Part shown: piece by piece, positions 33,282 through 43,303 of the stretch | How the letters are laid out: each line of letters begins with the position of its first letter | Position numbering within the stretch: position 1 is the first letter of the stretch | Assembly: GCF_030680935.1 (NCBI RefSeq) | Contig: NZ_JAUXUP010000039.1 | Location: 1 to 48,936 of the forward strand | Source of the DNA: Polaromonas sp. | Lineage (GTDB): Bacteria; Pseudomonadota; Gammaproteobacteria; Burkholderiales; Burkholderiaceae_C | Direction of reading: 5' to 3' | DNA length: 48,936 nt | Made by a program: the position numbers and the translations under genes | Notes under the pieces: model-generated | Database searches by the model: none | What the model saw: the letters and a program-made list of their open reading frames with translations, nothing else | Told to the model about the DNA's origin: nothing

Positions 33282-35332
33282 TGACACTTGAGTTTCAAGT
33301 CCTGGAGGCGTTTGGGCCTGACGGCGCGATAGCGCGTGCCACGGATCATTTCGCGGCCAGGAGCGGCCAGACAGAAATGGCGGTTGCCGTTGCGCGCGCC
33401 ATCGAGGGCGCTTATCCGCTGGTGGTTGAAGCCAGTACAGGGGTAGGAAAAACATTTTCTTACCTGGTTCCGGCTCTGCTCAGTGGTGAACGGGTGTTGT
33501 TATCCACCGCCACCAAGGCGCTGCAGGATCAGCTTTTTGGCCGCGACCTGCCGATGCTGGTCAAGGCACTGCGCGTACCAGTCAGCACGGCCTTGCTCAA
33601 AGGGCGGGGCAGCTACCTGTGTCTGCACCGCATGGAGATGGCCCGGCACGATGCCGGTTTTCCGGAGCGCAGCGCACTCCGTACCCTGGCCAAAATTGAA
33701 GAATGGGCGCGCCTGACCGTCAGTGGCGATCTGGCAGAACTCCCCGGCCTGGACGAACGTTCCCCGGTCATTCCCTGGGTGACTTCCACCCGTGAAAACT
33801 GCCTGGGTGCACCGTGCCCGAGGTTCCGTGCCTGCCATGTCAACCACGCCCGCCGAGAGGCGCTGGCGGCCGATGTCGTGGTGATCAATCACCACCTGTT
33901 TTTTGCGGACATGGCGGTGCGCGAATCCGGCGTGGCTGAGCTGTTGCCAACGGTGCGTATTGCGATCTTTGACGAGGCGCACCAGCTTAATGAAACCGGG
34001 GTCCAGTTTCTCGGAAAAAATCTTTCCACCGGGCAACTGCTGGATTTCTCTCGCGACATGCTGGCGACCGGTCTGCAACTGGCCCGTGGCCTCGCCGACT
34101 GGCAGGCACTGGCCGGTGCGGTGGAACACACAGCCCGCGAGCTGCGCCTGAATGTGGGCCAGGCCTACCCAGGCAGCAAGTTGCGTTGGACTGACGCTAC
34201 GCCCGAGGGGCTGCATGAGAAGGAATGGGCCAGTGCGTTGTCAAGCCTGTCTGCATGCCTGGATGTTGCGGGCAAAGCCCTCAACACGGTCAGCGAAATA
34301 GCGCCGGACTTTGTGCGCTTGAACGAGCGCGCGACTGAGTTGGCGGAGCGGGCATTGGGCTTTTCCTGCGCTGCCGATCCGGGCGGCGTGCGGTGGCTGG
34401 AGGTTGGCACGCAGTTGCGGCTGGTAGAGGCCCCGCTGGATATTGCCAAATCGATTGCCGCTATCGTCTTTCCAACCGATCAGGAGGCCGCCAAATCCTG
34501 GATATTTACTTCAGCCACGCTGGGCGACGATGAGAGGTTGAGCTGGTTCACGCGACCGTGCGGCTTGGCAGAAGCGGAGTTGCTTCGTGTGGGCAGTCCT
34601 TTTGACTACGCGCGACAGGCCGCTTTTTATGTTCCGAAAAATTTCCCTAAGCCCGGCGACCCGGCGCACCTGGCGGCCGTGGCAGTATCTGCGGCGGACT
34701 GGGCGCGGCGTCTAGGTGGCCGGACCATGGTGCTCACCACCACCTTGCGTGCCCTTCGCAGCATAGGTGATGCCTTGCAGGCCACGTTCGAAAATTCAAC
34801 CGACATGCAAGTGCTGGTGCAGGGAGCGATGCCCAAGCGCGCCCTGATCGAGCGTTTTCGCCAGGCGGATCAACACGGAAGCCGTGGGTGTGTGCTGGTC
34901 GCGTCAGCCTCGTTTTGGGAGGGTATTGATGTGCCCGGAGATGCGCTGCAACTGGTCATCATTGACAAGTTGCCTTTTCCGCCACCGAATGATCCCATGG
35001 TGGAGGCACGTTCACGCCTGCTGGAGGCGGCTGGAGGCAGCGCGTTCAACGACTATTTTCTGCCTGAGGCCGCAGTGGCCTTGAAACAGGGCGCCGGGCG
35101 CCTGATACGCCGCGAGACCGATCAGGGCGTGCTGGTTGTCTGCGACGGCCGCCTGGCGACCATGGGTTATGGCAAGCGCCTGATGCGTGCACTGCCCGCG
35201 ATGCAGCGCCTGGTGTCCGAAGAAGAACTCTTTGAGCGGCTGGACCTGCTTACCAGAACCTGTACCACGGCCCATCCACCGTCTTGGAGCCCTTGGACAG
35301 GTACTCGCTCTGGGGATAGTTCTTCTCCATGA
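33281..35332 (+). CDS. ATP-dependent DNA helicase, DinG/YoaA family
   Basis: XPD-like superfamily 2 helicase, 683 residues. Walker A EASTGVGKT at 50-57, the DEAH box at 231-234, and four cysteines (C114, C174, C179, C185) spaced as in the iron-sulfur domain of the XPD/DinG group. The C-terminal motor motifs are ASASFWEGIDVPGD and QGAGRLIRR. These enzymes unwind DNA during replication or repair. Residues 657-683 are encoded by bases that also encode the C-terminus of the convergent bamD, and their sequence (TTAHPPSWSPWTGTR) has no helicase character. The original stop was probably lost and the gene extended into bamD. Confidence 0.9.
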   Translation: MTLEFQVLEAFGPDGAIARATDHFAARSGQTEMAVAVARAIEGAYPLVVEASTGVGKTFSYLVPALLSGERVLLSTATKALQDQLFGRDLPMLVKALRVPVSTALLKGRGSYLCLHRMEMARHDAGFPERSALRTLAKIEEWARLTVSGDLAELPGLDERSPVIPWVTSTRENCLGAPCPRFRACHVNHARREALAADVVVINHHLFFADMAVRESGVAELLPTVRIAIFDEAHQLNETGVQFLGKNLSTGQLLDFSRDMLATGLQLARGLADWQALAGAVEHTARELRLNVGQAYPGSKLRWTDATPEGLHEKEWASALSSLSACLDVAGKALNTVSEIAPDFVRLNERATELAERALGFSCAADPGGVRWLEVGTQLRLVEAPLDIAKSIAAIVFPTDQEAAKSWIFTSATLGDDERLSWFTRPCGLAEAELLRVGSPFDYARQAAFYVPKNFPKPGDPAHLAAVAVSAADWARRLGGRTMVLTTTLRALRSIGDALQATFENSTDMQVLVQGAMPKRALIERFRQADQHGSRGCVLVASASFWEGIDVPGDALQLVIIDKLPFPPPNDPMVEARSRLLEAAGGSAFNDYFLPEAAVALKQGAGRLIRRETDQGVLVVCDGRLATMGYGKRLMRALPAMQRLVSEEELFERLDLLTRTCTTAHPPSWSPWTGTRSGDSSSP

Positions 35333-36071
35333 CCCGCCGCGTGTCGTCGCGCAACTGGGTCATGCTCAGGGCGTCGTAAGACTTGTACAGGATGAACAAG
35401 GCCTCTTCCAGGGCTGGCACATCGCGAAACTCCGTGATCGCGGTTTGTGCACGGTTGATGGCAGAGATGTAGGCGCCCCGCGTGTAGTAGAAGCGCGCGA
35501 CGTGGACTTCATACTGGGCCAGCGAATTGACGATGTAGGTCATGCGCAGGCGGGCATCGGCGGAATATTTGGACTCGGGGAACTGGTTGACCAGATCCTT
35601 GAAGGACTCGAAAGACTCTTTCGCCGCTTTCTGGTCCCGCTCGGACAGGTCCTGCTTGTATAAAAAGCTGAACAGACCCAGGTTTTCATTGAAGTTGACC
35701 AGGCCTTTGAGATAGAGGGCATAGTCGAGGGCGGGGCTGGACGGATGCAGCTTGATGAAGCGGTCCAGCGTGGCCAGTGCCTGAGCCTGCTCACCCCCCT
35801 TGAATTGGGCGTAGGCTTTCTCCAGCTGGGCTTGCTGTGCCAGCGGCGTACCAGCGGCTCGGCCTTCGAGTTTTTCAAACAGTGGAATGGCTTTGTCGTA
35901 AGCGCCAGAATCTGCTTCGTCCTTGGCCTCGGCATAAATCTTGTTCGGACTCCAGCCGACAGTGGGGTCCTTGACGGTGGACGAACAGGCCGAGAGGAGG
36001 ATCAGGCAGGCCAGCAAGGCCGCGCTGGAAGGCAAGTTGGCTGGAACAACCGATAATTTGGTGGGAAACAT
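35250..36071 (-). CDS. bamD: Outer membrane assembly lipoprotein BamD
   Basis: Essential lipoprotein of the BAM complex. The 273-residue protein has lipobox LLSAC with acylated Cys29 and five TPR-like repeats (EADSGAYDKAIPLFEKLEG; QAQALATLDRFIKLHPSS; AKESFESFKDLVNQFPESKYSADA; RGAYISAINRAQTAITEF). The PESKYSADAR region is diagnostic. Divergent from rluD with only 17 bases between start codons, a layout common in proteobacteria. The 3' end overlaps the helicase gene by 83 bases. Confidence 0.95.
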   Translation of the reverse strand: MFPTKLSVVPANLPSSAALLACLILLSACSSTVKDPTVGWSPNKIYAEAKDEADSGAYDKAIPLFEKLEGRAAGTPLAQQAQLEKAYAQFKGGEQAQALATLDRFIKLHPSSPALDYALYLKGLVNFNENLGLFSFLYKQDLSERDQKAAKESFESFKDLVNQFPESKYSADARLRMTYIVNSLAQYEVHVARFYYTRGAYISAINRAQTAITEFRDVPALEEALFILYKSYDALSMTQLRDDTRRVMEKNYPQSEYLSKGSKTVDGPWYRFW

Positions 36072-36088
36072 CGCAATTGATCCTCTTG

Positions 36089-37126
36089 ATGACTGATTCA
36101 GTACAAAGCAAACCGATTATATCGAGCGCCATGCTGCCGGGCGTTCTTGCAGACGAGGTCCTGGAGGATGCAGAGGCTGGCGCAGAAGATTCCGCAGAAG
36201 GCGAATGGCGTCAGGTCAGTGTTCCCGCAGCCAGTCACGGCGAGCGTCTTGACCGCGCACTGGCAGGCATCGTGCCCGAGTTCTCGCGAAGTTATCTGCA
36301 GCAGCTGATAGCCGCCGCAGCTGTGGAGCTCAACGGCCTTGCACTCACCAAGGCTTCGGCCAAGGTCAAGGCGGGCGATGTTCTCAGGATAGAACTCAAG
36401 CCAACCCCGCAAAGCCAGGCGTTTAAACCGGAAGTGATGGCGCTGGACGTGGTTTTCGAAGATGAGTACCTGCTGGTGATCAACAAGCCTGCCGGTCTGG
36501 TGGTACACCCGGCGCCGGGCAACTGGAGCGGCACCCTTCTGAACGGGCTGCTGGCGCGGGATCCGCAAGCCGCGTTGCTGCCGCGTGCAGGTATTGTGCA
36601 CCGGCTGGACAAGGACACCAGCGGTTTGATGGTCGTCGCACGCAAGCGTCAAGCCATGGACTCGCTGGTTTCGATGATTGCCGAGCGCAGCGTTCACCGC
36701 GAATACCTGGCGCTGGCGCATGGCGCCTGGCAAGGCCCGGCCAAGCGCCAGGTCGATGCACCCATGGGCCGCGATCCGCGCAATCGCTTGCGCATGGCTG
36801 TGGTTGATCTGGAGAAAAATGCAGGCAAAACGGCATCGACAGGCATTGCCTTGCTGCAAAGCGAAGGTGCCTTCTGCCTGGTCAAGTGCAAATTGCAGAC
36901 CGGTCGGACCCATCAGATTCGCGTCCACATGGCCTCCATCGGCCACCCGCTTGTTGCAGACGAGGTGTATGGTGGCAAGCCTGCCGCCGGTCTGGATCGA
37001 CAGGCCCTGCATGCCTGTCGGCTTGCATTTGCGCATCCGGCAACAGGGCAGCCACTGGAATTCAAGTCGCCGCTGCCGGCCGACCTGGCGGCGGCGGCGG
37101 CCAGCCTGGGCCTGAGATACAATTAA
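36089..37126 (+). CDS. rluD: 23S rRNA pseudouridine(1911/1915/1917) synthase RluD
   Basis: Modifies helix 69 of 23S rRNA. The 345-residue protein has an N-terminal acidic extension (to about 40), an S4 RNA-binding domain (GERLDRALAGIVPEFSRSYLQQL) and the catalytic domain with HRLDKDTSGLMVVA, whose Asp is the nucleophile. The C-terminal TGRTHQIRVHMASIGHPLVAD motif is typical. The ATG at 36089 is used; a TTG at 36077 is in frame. Neither has a clear Shine-Dalgarno. Confidence 0.94.
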   Translation: MTDSVQSKPIISSAMLPGVLADEVLEDAEAGAEDSAEGEWRQVSVPAASHGERLDRALAGIVPEFSRSYLQQLIAAAAVELNGLALTKASAKVKAGDVLRIELKPTPQSQAFKPEVMALDVVFEDEYLLVINKPAGLVVHPAPGNWSGTLLNGLLARDPQAALLPRAGIVHRLDKDTSGLMVVARKRQAMDSLVSMIAERSVHREYLALAHGAWQGPAKRQVDAPMGRDPRNRLRMAVVDLEKNAGKTASTGIALLQSEGAFCLVKCKLQTGRTHQIRVHMASIGHPLVADEVYGGKPAAGLDRQALHACRLAFAHPATGQPLEFKSPLPADLAAAAASLGLRYN

Positions 37127-37240
37127 GTGCAGTAGTTTTCTTCTACCCGCCGCATGGCGCTCCCCCGACCGGGTGGTTGCCCATGAATGTGACCGGCGCC
37201 GACCGGCGCCTTTACCTCGAATCATTTCGGAATCAAGACC

Positions 37241-37930
37241 ATGAATACGACGGATGCCAAGCGCGTCCTCGAAACGGCTCTTATTTGCGCTCAGCAGCCG
37301 CTGCCGGTGCGCGATATGGGGGTTTTGTTCAACGGGGCGGTGTCGGCCGACACACTCAAACTTCTGCTTGAAGAGTTGCAAGACGACTGGACCGGTCGCG
37401 GGGTCGAATTGGTTCATGTGGCCAGCGGCTGGCGTTTTCAAAGTCGGCCGCAAATGCGAGAGTTTCTTGATCGTCTGCACCCTGAAAAACCGCCGCGATA
37501 CACCCGCGCCACGCTGGAAACACTGGCCATCATTGCCTATCGCCAACCTGTGACCCGGGGCGATATGGAAGATATCCGTGGCGTGACCATCAACAGCCTG
37601 ATTCTCAAACAACTCGAAGACCGCGGCTGGGTCGAGGTGATCGGGCACCGGGAGACCGTCGGCCGGCCCGGGCTTTACGCCACCACCCGACAGTTTCTCG
37701 ATGACCTTGGGGTCGAATCGCTGGATCAGCTTCCGGCCATGGACACGACGGCGGGACAGGCGGCCATGCTGGGGCAGATCGAGTTTGGCTTGAATGCTTC
37801 AGCGGATACCGATGTGCGGGCCGCGCAGGATCCAGCCCCGCAGTCGGCTGACAGCCCCGAAGACGATGTGTTTGCGCCAGCGAACCCTAACTTGGCCGAC
37901 AGCACCGCGGCCATCCTTCCCAACGCCTGA
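37241..37930 (+). CDS. scpB: Segregation and condensation protein ScpB
   Basis: Kleisin-associated winged-helix protein of the SMC-ScpAB condensin. The 229-residue product has two winged-helix domains: one in [21 protein letters not shown], the second around [32 protein letters not shown], the family signature. [18 protein letters not shown] strand ends it. The C-terminus after 185 is acidic and low in complexity. It precedes rluB by ten bases, a standard scpB-rluB pair. The 114-base gap before it holds GGCGCC-GACC-GGCGCC, a short palindromic motif of unknown meaning. Confidence 0.95.
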   Translation: MNTTDAKRVLETALICAQQPLPVRDMGVLFNGAVSADTLKLLLEELQDDWTGRGVELVHVASGWRFQSRPQMREFLDRLHPEKPPRYTRATLETLAIIAYRQPVTRGDMEDIRGVTINSLILKQLEDRGWVEVIGHRETVGRPGLYATTRQFLDDLGVESLDQLPAMDTTAGQAAMLGQIEFGLNASADTDVRAAQDPAPQSADSPEDDVFAPANPNLADSTAAILPNA

Positions 37931-37940
37931 ACGCCACCGC

Positions 37941-39623
37941 ATGAATCCACAAGACAACCCGGCTCCGGCCGAGCCGACAGCCCCGGTTGAGGCAACAAAT
38001 CCGCCCTTGGCCCTGGAGGAGCAAGCGCAAGCAGCTATTAAACTGATAGCGGATCAAGGGCCGGATGCGACCGAAGTGGACATCGATCCTGCCCAACTGC
38101 GGGGTGGACAGGAGCGCCCAGCGCCCGCGCCACAGTCGCAGGCCCGATTTGACGACGTGGTCACGGGCCAATTCGATGCCGATGAGGAAGACCCTGCAGT
38201 CGAGTTGCCCAAGCGCGTCCTGTCGGCGCAGCCGGAGACGCCCAAGCTGCACAAGGTGCTGGCCCAGGCGGGGCTTGGTTCGCGGCTGGAGATGGAGCAG
38301 CTGATTCTGGAAGGACGGATATCCGTCAATGGCGAGCCCGCCCACATCGGCCAGCGTATCCAGTTTGGCGACACGGTCAAGGTCAATGGCAAGCCGGTGC
38401 GGGTGCGGGTTGACCCGCCGCCGCCGCGCGTGATTGCTTATCACAAGCCTTCGGGCGAGGTGGTCTCGCATGACGATCCGCAAAATCGCCCCACTGTATT
38501 TCGCCGTCTGCCCAAGTTGTTTCAGGGTAAGTGGCAGTCGGTGGGACGCCTCGACCTGAACACCGAGGGCCTTTTGCTGCTGACCAGCTCGGGTGAGCTG
38601 GCGAACCGGTTGATGCATCCGCGTTTTGGTCTGGAGCGCGAGTATGCGGTGCGTGTCCTGGGCGCCTTGAGCAACGAAGAAAAAAAGCGCCTGCTCGACG
38701 GTGTGCAACTTGACGACGGCATGGCCCAGTTCAGTTCCCTTGAAGCTGGCGGAGGTGAGGGCGCGAACTGCTGGTATCGGGTGACGATTTCCGAAGGCCG
38801 CAACCGAGAGGTGCGGCGCATGTTTGAAGCGGTGGGCCATGCGGTCAGTCGCCTGATCCGCATCCGTTACGGCGCGGTGGTGCTGCCGCGCGGTCTCAAG
38901 CGCGGCGCCTTTGTCGAGCTCGATGACAGGGACATTCTGGCCCTGACCGGTGCGGTCAGCCGTTCTGAGTCGCGCGCCGATCCGCGCGGCGCCAACCGGG
39001 GCAGCGCTGATGGGGGCGCCGGTGGACCTGGCGAGGCCAGGGAGGGCCGTGGCCCCAGGCGCAATGAGCGCTCCAGGGGTGGTCGCGGTCGCGCGGATGC
39101 TGGCCAGGGCACGCGTGCCACACCGGGAAACGTCGAGCTGCGCGACCCGTCAAGCCAGGACGATCAGGAAGGTCACGATCCGCGGGACTTACAGCCGCCA
39201 CTGAACCGCAACGGTGGGTCACAAGGCGGAAACCGCCGCCGGGGTAACAAGGGCGGGCGAGGCAGCGGTGGGAGTGGCGGAGCAGGCCCGAGATCCGGCC
39301 TCCCGGGCCAGTTTGGCGGTAACGGTGCTGGGCAGGGGCCAAAACGCCGTGACGACCGGGGCGACAGAGGTGATAAGGGCCCGGGTGGCGCACAGCCCGA
39401 TCCCATGAAGACCTCTTTCGGCTACATCGGCGCCGACACCTTCACCCGGCAGCGCCAGGGACCAGGACAAGGGCAGCGGCGCGGCGGTGGGGCTGGCGCT
39501 GGCGGAGGAGGCGGGGGCGGCAATGCCAGCGGCAACGCAGGTGGGGGCCAGCGCCGAGGGGGCGGTGGCGGCAACCGGGGCGGCGGCAATCGCGGTGGCG
39601 GTAACCGGGGCGGAAACCGCTAG
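37941..39623 (+). CDS. rluB: 23S rRNA pseudouridine(2605) synthase RluB with long Arg/Gly-rich tail
   Basis: Modifies 23S rRNA at position 2605. The 560-residue product is about twice the minimal length. An N-terminal acidic/Pro-rich part (1-100) contains residues 28-37 made by a copy of the dispersed repeat (QAAIKLIA). The S4 domain follows at about 102-150 and the RsuA-type catalytic domain, with [14 protein letters not shown] (Asp205) and [18 protein letters not shown]. From about 345 to the end it is almost only Gly, Arg, Asn, Gln and Asp, with RGG and GGGNRGGGN repeats, resembling RNA-binding RGG tails. Base composition rises sharply in GGC/CGG there. Start ATG 37941; the frame upstream is scpB read in another phase. 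Confidence 0.93.
   Translation: MNPQDNPAPAEPTAPVEATNPPLALEEQAQAAIKLIADQGPDATEVDIDPAQLRGGQERPAPAPQSQARFDDVVTGQFDADEEDPAVELPKRVLSAQPETPKLHKVLAQAGLGSRLEMEQLILEGRISVNGEPAHIGQRIQFGDTVKVNGKPVRVRVDPPPPRVIAYHKPSGEVVSHDDPQNRPTVFRRLPKLFQGKWQSVGRLDLNTEGLLLLTSSGELANRLMHPRFGLEREYAVRVLGALSNEEKKRLLDGVQLDDGMAQFSSLEAGGGEGANCWYRVTISEGRNREVRRMFEAVGHAVSRLIRIRYGAVVLPRGLKRGAFVELDDRDILALTGAVSRSESRADPRGANRGSADGGAGGPGEAREGRGPRRNERSRGGRGRADAGQGTRATPGNVELRDPSSQDDQEGHDPRDLQPPLNRNGGSQGGNRRRGNKGGRGSGGSGGAGPRSGLPGQFGGNGAGQGPKRRDDRGDRGDKGPGGAQPDPMKTSFGYIGADTFTRQRQGPGQGQRRGGGAGAGGGGGGGNASGNAGGGQRRGGGGGNRGGGNRGGGNRGGNR
38024..38050 (+). repeat. AGCAGCTAT-type dispersed repeat inside rluB
   Basis: GCGCAAGCAGCTATTAAACT then GATAGC, the core of the repeat, encodes residues 28-37 of RluB, in its disordered N-terminal extension. 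The stem GCTAT/ATAGC is intact. Confidence 0.65.
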
Positions 39624-39930
39624 GAGTCTGAGCGGCAGATGGCGTCGGAGCGAAAAGTGACCCCGGCGAGGACAGTTTTTGTGGGGTTTGCATAGCCATA
39701 GCCATAGCCATGGCGCCAAAAGCTGGCGGAAAGTGGACCGTCTCGGTCGCTTTGCAGCCGACGTCCCTTCGGCCGCCCAGGCGGCTGGAGCCTGTTCACA
39801 GTACGACTGCTCGATGGAAAGGATGGCCATTGTTTGCTCAGGGCCGTTGGCAGCGGGTTAAAATCAGAGGCTTTATTCGTTTTGAATAGATCCGGAAAAA
39901 TCCAAAAATATCCAAGGTTAAGGAACCCCC
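39624..39930. other. rluB-ndk intergenic region, 307 bases
   Basis: I see no gene here. It holds three tandem CATAGC units (39691-39708), a GC-rich stretch, then an AT-rich 90 bases before ndk that should carry its promoter. TAAAAT near 39857 is a possible -10, with TTGCTC 19 bases upstream, a poor spacing. GTTAAGGAAC precedes the ndk ATG and holds its ribosome site. Confidence 0.5.
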
Positions 39931-40356
39931 ATGGCGATCGAACGCACTCTCTCCATCATCAAACCCGACGCAGTGGCCAAAAATGTCATCGGTCAAATTT
40001 ACGCTCGTTTTGAGGCTGCCGGCCTGAAAGTGGTGGCGGCTCGTCTGGCGCATCTGTCACGCGGCGAAGCCGAGGCTTTTTACGGTGTGCACAAAGACCG
40101 TCCTTTCTTCAAGGATCTGGTCTCATTCATGATTTCCGGCCCGGTGATGATCTCTGCGCTCGAAGGTGAAAATGCCATCCTGAAACACCGCGATCTGATG
40201 GGCGCCACCGATCCGAAGAAGGCGGCCGCCGGTACCATCCGGGCCGACTTTGCTGAAAGCATTGACGCCAATGCCGTTCATGGCTCTGATGCCGTGGAAA
40301 CTGCCCAGGTGGAGATCAGCTTCTTCTTCGCGGGCATGAATATCCATTCGCGCTAG
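39931..40356 (+). CDS. ndk: Nucleoside diphosphate kinase
   Basis: Transfers the terminal phosphate between nucleoside triphosphates and diphosphates. The 141-residue protein has the standard start [15 protein letters not shown], the Kpn-loop region, and catalytic His117 in [10 protein letters not shown]. Length is normal for bacterial Ndk. AAGGAAC lies seven bases before the ATG. It leads the ndk-rlmN-pilW-ispG-hisS series typical of Burkholderiales. Confidence 0.98.
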   Translation: MAIERTLSIIKPDAVAKNVIGQIYARFEAAGLKVVAARLAHLSRGEAEAFYGVHKDRPFFKDLVSFMISGPVMISALEGENAILKHRDLMGATDPKKAAAGTIRADFAESIDANAVHGSDAVETAQVEISFFFAGMNIHSR

Positions 40357-40375
40357 ATCGCGAGTTTCTGACCCG

Positions 40376-41521
40376 ATGACAGCCAACCTGCTTGATTACG
40401 ATCTGGAAGGTCTGGCTGCGTTTTGCGAGGGGCTGGGGGAAAAACGCTTCCGCGCAACCCAGCTTTTTCGCTGGATTCACCAGAAAGGCGCGACCGATTT
40501 CAGCCAGATGACTGATCTGGCCCGGTCGCTGCGCGAAAAGCTGCCCGCTTCTGCGCACATTCAGGGGCTGAAGGTGGTTTCTCGTCACGACTCGGCCGAC
40601 GGGACCATCAAGTGGCTGTTCGATGTGGGGGCGGGCGACGTCATTGAAACCGTCTTTATTCCCGAATCAGATCGCGGAACGCTGTGTATTTCGTCGCAGG
40701 CCGGTTGCGCTGTCGGCTGCCGTTTTTGTTCCACCGGCCACCAGGGCTTCAGCCGCAACCTGACAACGGCAGAAATCATTGGTCAGCTCTGGTTTGCAGA
40801 GCACTTCCTGCGCGCGCACCTGGGCAAGAATGAGCGTGTTGTCTCCAACGTGGTGATGATGGGCATGGGTGAGCCACTGCAAAATTACGCGCAGTTGTTG
40901 CCGGCCCTGCGCATGATGCTGGACGACCACGGTTATGGGCTGTCGCGCCGCCGCCTGACGGTATCCACCTCTGGCGTGGTACCCATGATGGACCGTCTGG
41001 CGCAGGATTGCCCGGTCGCGCTCGCAGTGTCGTTGCATGCGCCCGATGACGAGCTGCGCAGCAACCTGGTGCCGTTGAACAAGAAGTACCCAATTGCCGA
41101 ACTGCTGCAGGCCTGTAGCCGGTACCAGCAGGCTGCACCCAGGGATTTCATGACCTTCGAATACTGCATGCTGGAAGGCGTAAACGACCAGCCGGAGCAA
41201 GCGCTACAGCTGATTTCGTTGGTGCGTCATCACGCCGCCCAGGGTTTGTCCTGCAAGTTCAACCTCATCCCCTTCAATCCGTTTCCGGCTTCCGGCCTGA
41301 AGCGCTCTGCCATGCCACAAGTGATGGCCTTCGCAAAAATCCTGATGGACGCCGGTATCGTGACCACTGTCCGCAAAACCCGGGGCGACGACATCGACGC
41401 CGCCTGCGGTCAACTGGCCGGCGACGTGCAGGATCGCACGGGTGTACAGCAGCGCATGGCGACACAGCGGCAGGGTATGCTCAAGGGCATCAAGATTGTC
41501 ACCCGGGAGGTCGGTGTATGA
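40376..41521 (+). CDS. rlmN: Dual-specificity RNA methyltransferase RlmN
   Basis: Radical-SAM enzyme that methylates C2 of A2503 in 23S rRNA and A37 in some tRNAs. The 381-residue protein has the CX3CX2C cluster C111-C115-C118 (CAVGCRFC), the SAM-binding GMGEPLQNY stretch, and a C-terminal cysteine in [10 protein letters not shown]...[16 protein letters not shown] that forms the methyl-carrying site. Its stop overlaps the ATG of pilW (ATGA). Confidence 0.97.
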   Translation: MTANLLDYDLEGLAAFCEGLGEKRFRATQLFRWIHQKGATDFSQMTDLARSLREKLPASAHIQGLKVVSRHDSADGTIKWLFDVGAGDVIETVFIPESDRGTLCISSQAGCAVGCRFCSTGHQGFSRNLTTAEIIGQLWFAEHFLRAHLGKNERVVSNVVMMGMGEPLQNYAQLLPALRMMLDDHGYGLSRRRLTVSTSGVVPMMDRLAQDCPVALAVSLHAPDDELRSNLVPLNKKYPIAELLQACSRYQQAAPRDFMTFEYCMLEGVNDQPEQALQLISLVRHHAAQGLSCKFNLIPFNPFPASGLKRSAMPQVMAFAKILMDAGIVTTVRKTRGDDIDAACGQLAGDVQDRTGVQQRMATQRQGMLKGIKIVTREVGV

Positions 41522-42330
41522 AATTCGTCCGCATTGCGACGCTGCTTTTGGCCTGCGCTGCAGCGTTGCTGCTTTACGGCTGCGCCGGCAATCCCGGTGC
41601 GGCAGTCGGGGCCAATGGCGCGCGAGCGGAGATCATGACCGAGTCCGACGAACCCGACAACCGCAAGCGTGCGCGCATTCGCCTTGAATTGGCCGCCAAC
41701 TACTTCCAGCAGGGGCAGACCAATGTGGCGTTGGACGAACTCAAGCAGGCCCTCATCGCCGACCCGACCTTCGCCGATGCCCACAACTTGCGCGGGCTGG
41801 TTTACATGCGGCTCAACGACAACGCGCTTGCTGAAGAGAGTTTTCGCCGAGCGATGACTTTGAACCCTCGTGATGGCGATGTGCTGCACAACTACGGCTG
41901 GCTTTTGTGCCAGCAAAATCGCTACAGCGAGTCCACTGCCATGTTCGCTCGCGCGATTGCCTTGCCGTCTTACGGCGCACAGCCTAAAACGCTGATGACG
42001 CAGGGTCTGTGCCAGATACGTGCCGGGCAGATGGCAGAGGGCGAGCGTAGCCTGCTCCAGTCTTACGAGCTCGACGCAGGCAATCCTGTCACCGGCTACA
42101 ACCTGGCCGATGTCCTGTTCAAACGCGGCAATTTAACGCAGGCCCAGTTCTATATACGTCGCCTCAACAACAGCAACCTGGCCAATGCGGAAACCCTCTG
42201 GCTGGGCATCAAGGTCGAGCGTGGCCTTGGCGACCGTGAAGCGATGGCACAGCTGGCCAATCAACTCAAGAAGCGCTTCGCCCAGTCGCGTGAGGCATCT
42301 GCTTATGACCGAGGAGCTTTCAATGACTGA
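41518..42330 (+). CDS. pilW: Type IV pilus biogenesis/stability lipoprotein PilW (PilF)
   Basis: TPR lipoprotein that helps assemble or stabilise the PilQ secretin. The 270-residue product has lipobox LYGC (Cys22), followed by four or more TPR repeats: [60 protein letters not shown], and [18 protein letters not shown]. The Asn/Tyr/Gly pattern of the NYGWLL repeat is typical of PilF. Co-located between rlmN and a rodZ-like gene, as in many betaproteobacteria. Confidence 0.92.
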   Translation: MKFVRIATLLLACAAALLLYGCAGNPGAAVGANGARAEIMTESDEPDNRKRARIRLELAANYFQQGQTNVALDELKQALIADPTFADAHNLRGLVYMRLNDNALAEESFRRAMTLNPRDGDVLHNYGWLLCQQNRYSESTAMFARAIALPSYGAQPKTLMTQGLCQIRAGQMAEGERSLLQSYELDAGNPVTGYNLADVLFKRGNLTQAQFYIRRLNNSNLANAETLWLGIKVERGLGDREAMAQLANQLKKRFAQSREASAYDRGAFND

Positions 42331-43303
42331 ACTTGCCAGCCACTTGGCCGACGGTCCCGGGCTGACGCACCCGGAAAGCACCGACGACCCTGTGGACCAT
42401 GTCGAGTTGGCCGAGATCGGCGTCAGCGCTGGTTTGCTGTTGCGACAAGCCCGCGAGGCGGCTGGCCTCCACATTGCTGCCTTGGCGGTTTCCTTGAAAG
42501 TGCCTGTCAAAAAGCTGGAGGCGCTGGAGGCCGACCGTCTCGATCTCCTGCCGGATGCAGTGTTTGTGCGTGCGTTGGCGGCCAGTGTTTGCCGTACCCT
42601 CAAAGTCGATCCCAGCCGGATTCTCGCCCTGTTGCCACAAACCGGCACGCCGCGCCTGGGTCAGCCGCAAACCGCCATCAACACGCCGTTTCGGGCCCCC
42701 GGGGATGGCCCGGCGCCCTCCCTCTGGGCGCAAGTTTCCAGGCCTGCTGTGCTGGCGGGTCTCTTGCTGGTGATGGGCGCGCTGGTGCTGATATTCATAC
42801 CCACGGCCCAGCAACGCGGGGCATTGTCGCTGGTGACCGCAGGCAGCACGGCGGTGACCAGCAGCCCGGCTTCATCTGCCGCTGCCCTGCCACCGCAGCC
42901 GACAAACGAAGTCGCTTCTCCCGCGCCTGTTGCGGTGGCTGAGACCCCGGCGTCGCTCGCAGCGCCGTCCGTCGCTCCGGCGCTGGCCCCCACGTTGTCC
43001 TCCGCTACAGCGCCGGTTTTGCCGGTGGAAGCAGCGGTGCCAGCTGTTGCGGCTTTGCCAGTTGCGCCTGGAATCATCGTGTTCAGGGCCAGCGGCGAGT
43101 CCTGGGTGGAGGTGACAGATGCCAAAAATGTGGTGGTGCTGCGGCGCACGCTGGCGGCTGGCGAAGAAGTTGGCGCCACCGGGGTTTTACCGCTGTCGGC
43201 GGTCGTTGGCCGGGCCGATGCGACGCGGGTGCAGGTGCGCGGCCGGGCCTTCGATCTGACAACAGTCAGCAAAGACAACGTCGCGCGTTTCGAGGTGAAA
43301 TAG
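42323..43303 (+). CDS. rodZ: RodZ-like helix-turn-helix membrane protein (DUF4115)
   Basis: Links the MreB cytoskeleton to the membrane in rod-shaped cells. The 326-residue protein has a cytoplasmic XRE-type HTH (about 35-105, [36 protein letters not shown]), one membrane helix (about 142-160, [17 protein letters not shown]), a periplasmic Ala/Pro-rich linker (175-250) and a C-terminal DUF4115 beta domain ([20 protein letters not shown]...[18 protein letters not shown]). The ATG at 42323 has GAGGAG six bases upstream and overlaps pilW by eight bases. Confidence 0.88.
   Translation: MTELASHLADGPGLTHPESTDDPVDHVELAEIGVSAGLLLRQAREAAGLHIAALAVSLKVPVKKLEALEADRLDLLPDAVFVRALAASVCRTLKVDPSRILALLPQTGTPRLGQPQTAINTPFRAPGDGPAPSLWAQVSRPAVLAGLLLVMGALVLIFIPTAQQRGALSLVTAGSTAVTSSPASSAAALPPQPTNEVASPAPVAVAETPASLAAPSVAPALAPTLSSATAPVLPVEAAVPAVAALPVAPGIIVFRASGESWVEVTDAKNVVVLRRTLAAGEEVGATGVLPLSAVVGRADATRVQVRGRAFDLTTVSKDNVARFEVK

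Noticed and set aside
36290..36320. CAGCAGCTGATAGCC in rluD as a further copy of the AGCAGCTAT repeat
   Set aside because: It encodes conserved S4-domain residues (LQQLIAAAA), lacks the flanking blocks and is best explained by coding constraint.
36098..37648. A 516-codon minus-strand open frame over rluD and scpB
   Set aside because: Antisense to two clear genes, low-information His/Gln/Arg-rich translation, no ribosome site.
39000..39623. Tandem GGC/CGG-rich repeats as a possible CRISPR or structural array
   Set aside because: Units are irregular and in phase with the rluB frame as Gly/Arg codons; no spacers. No CRISPR array is seen anywhere in the window.
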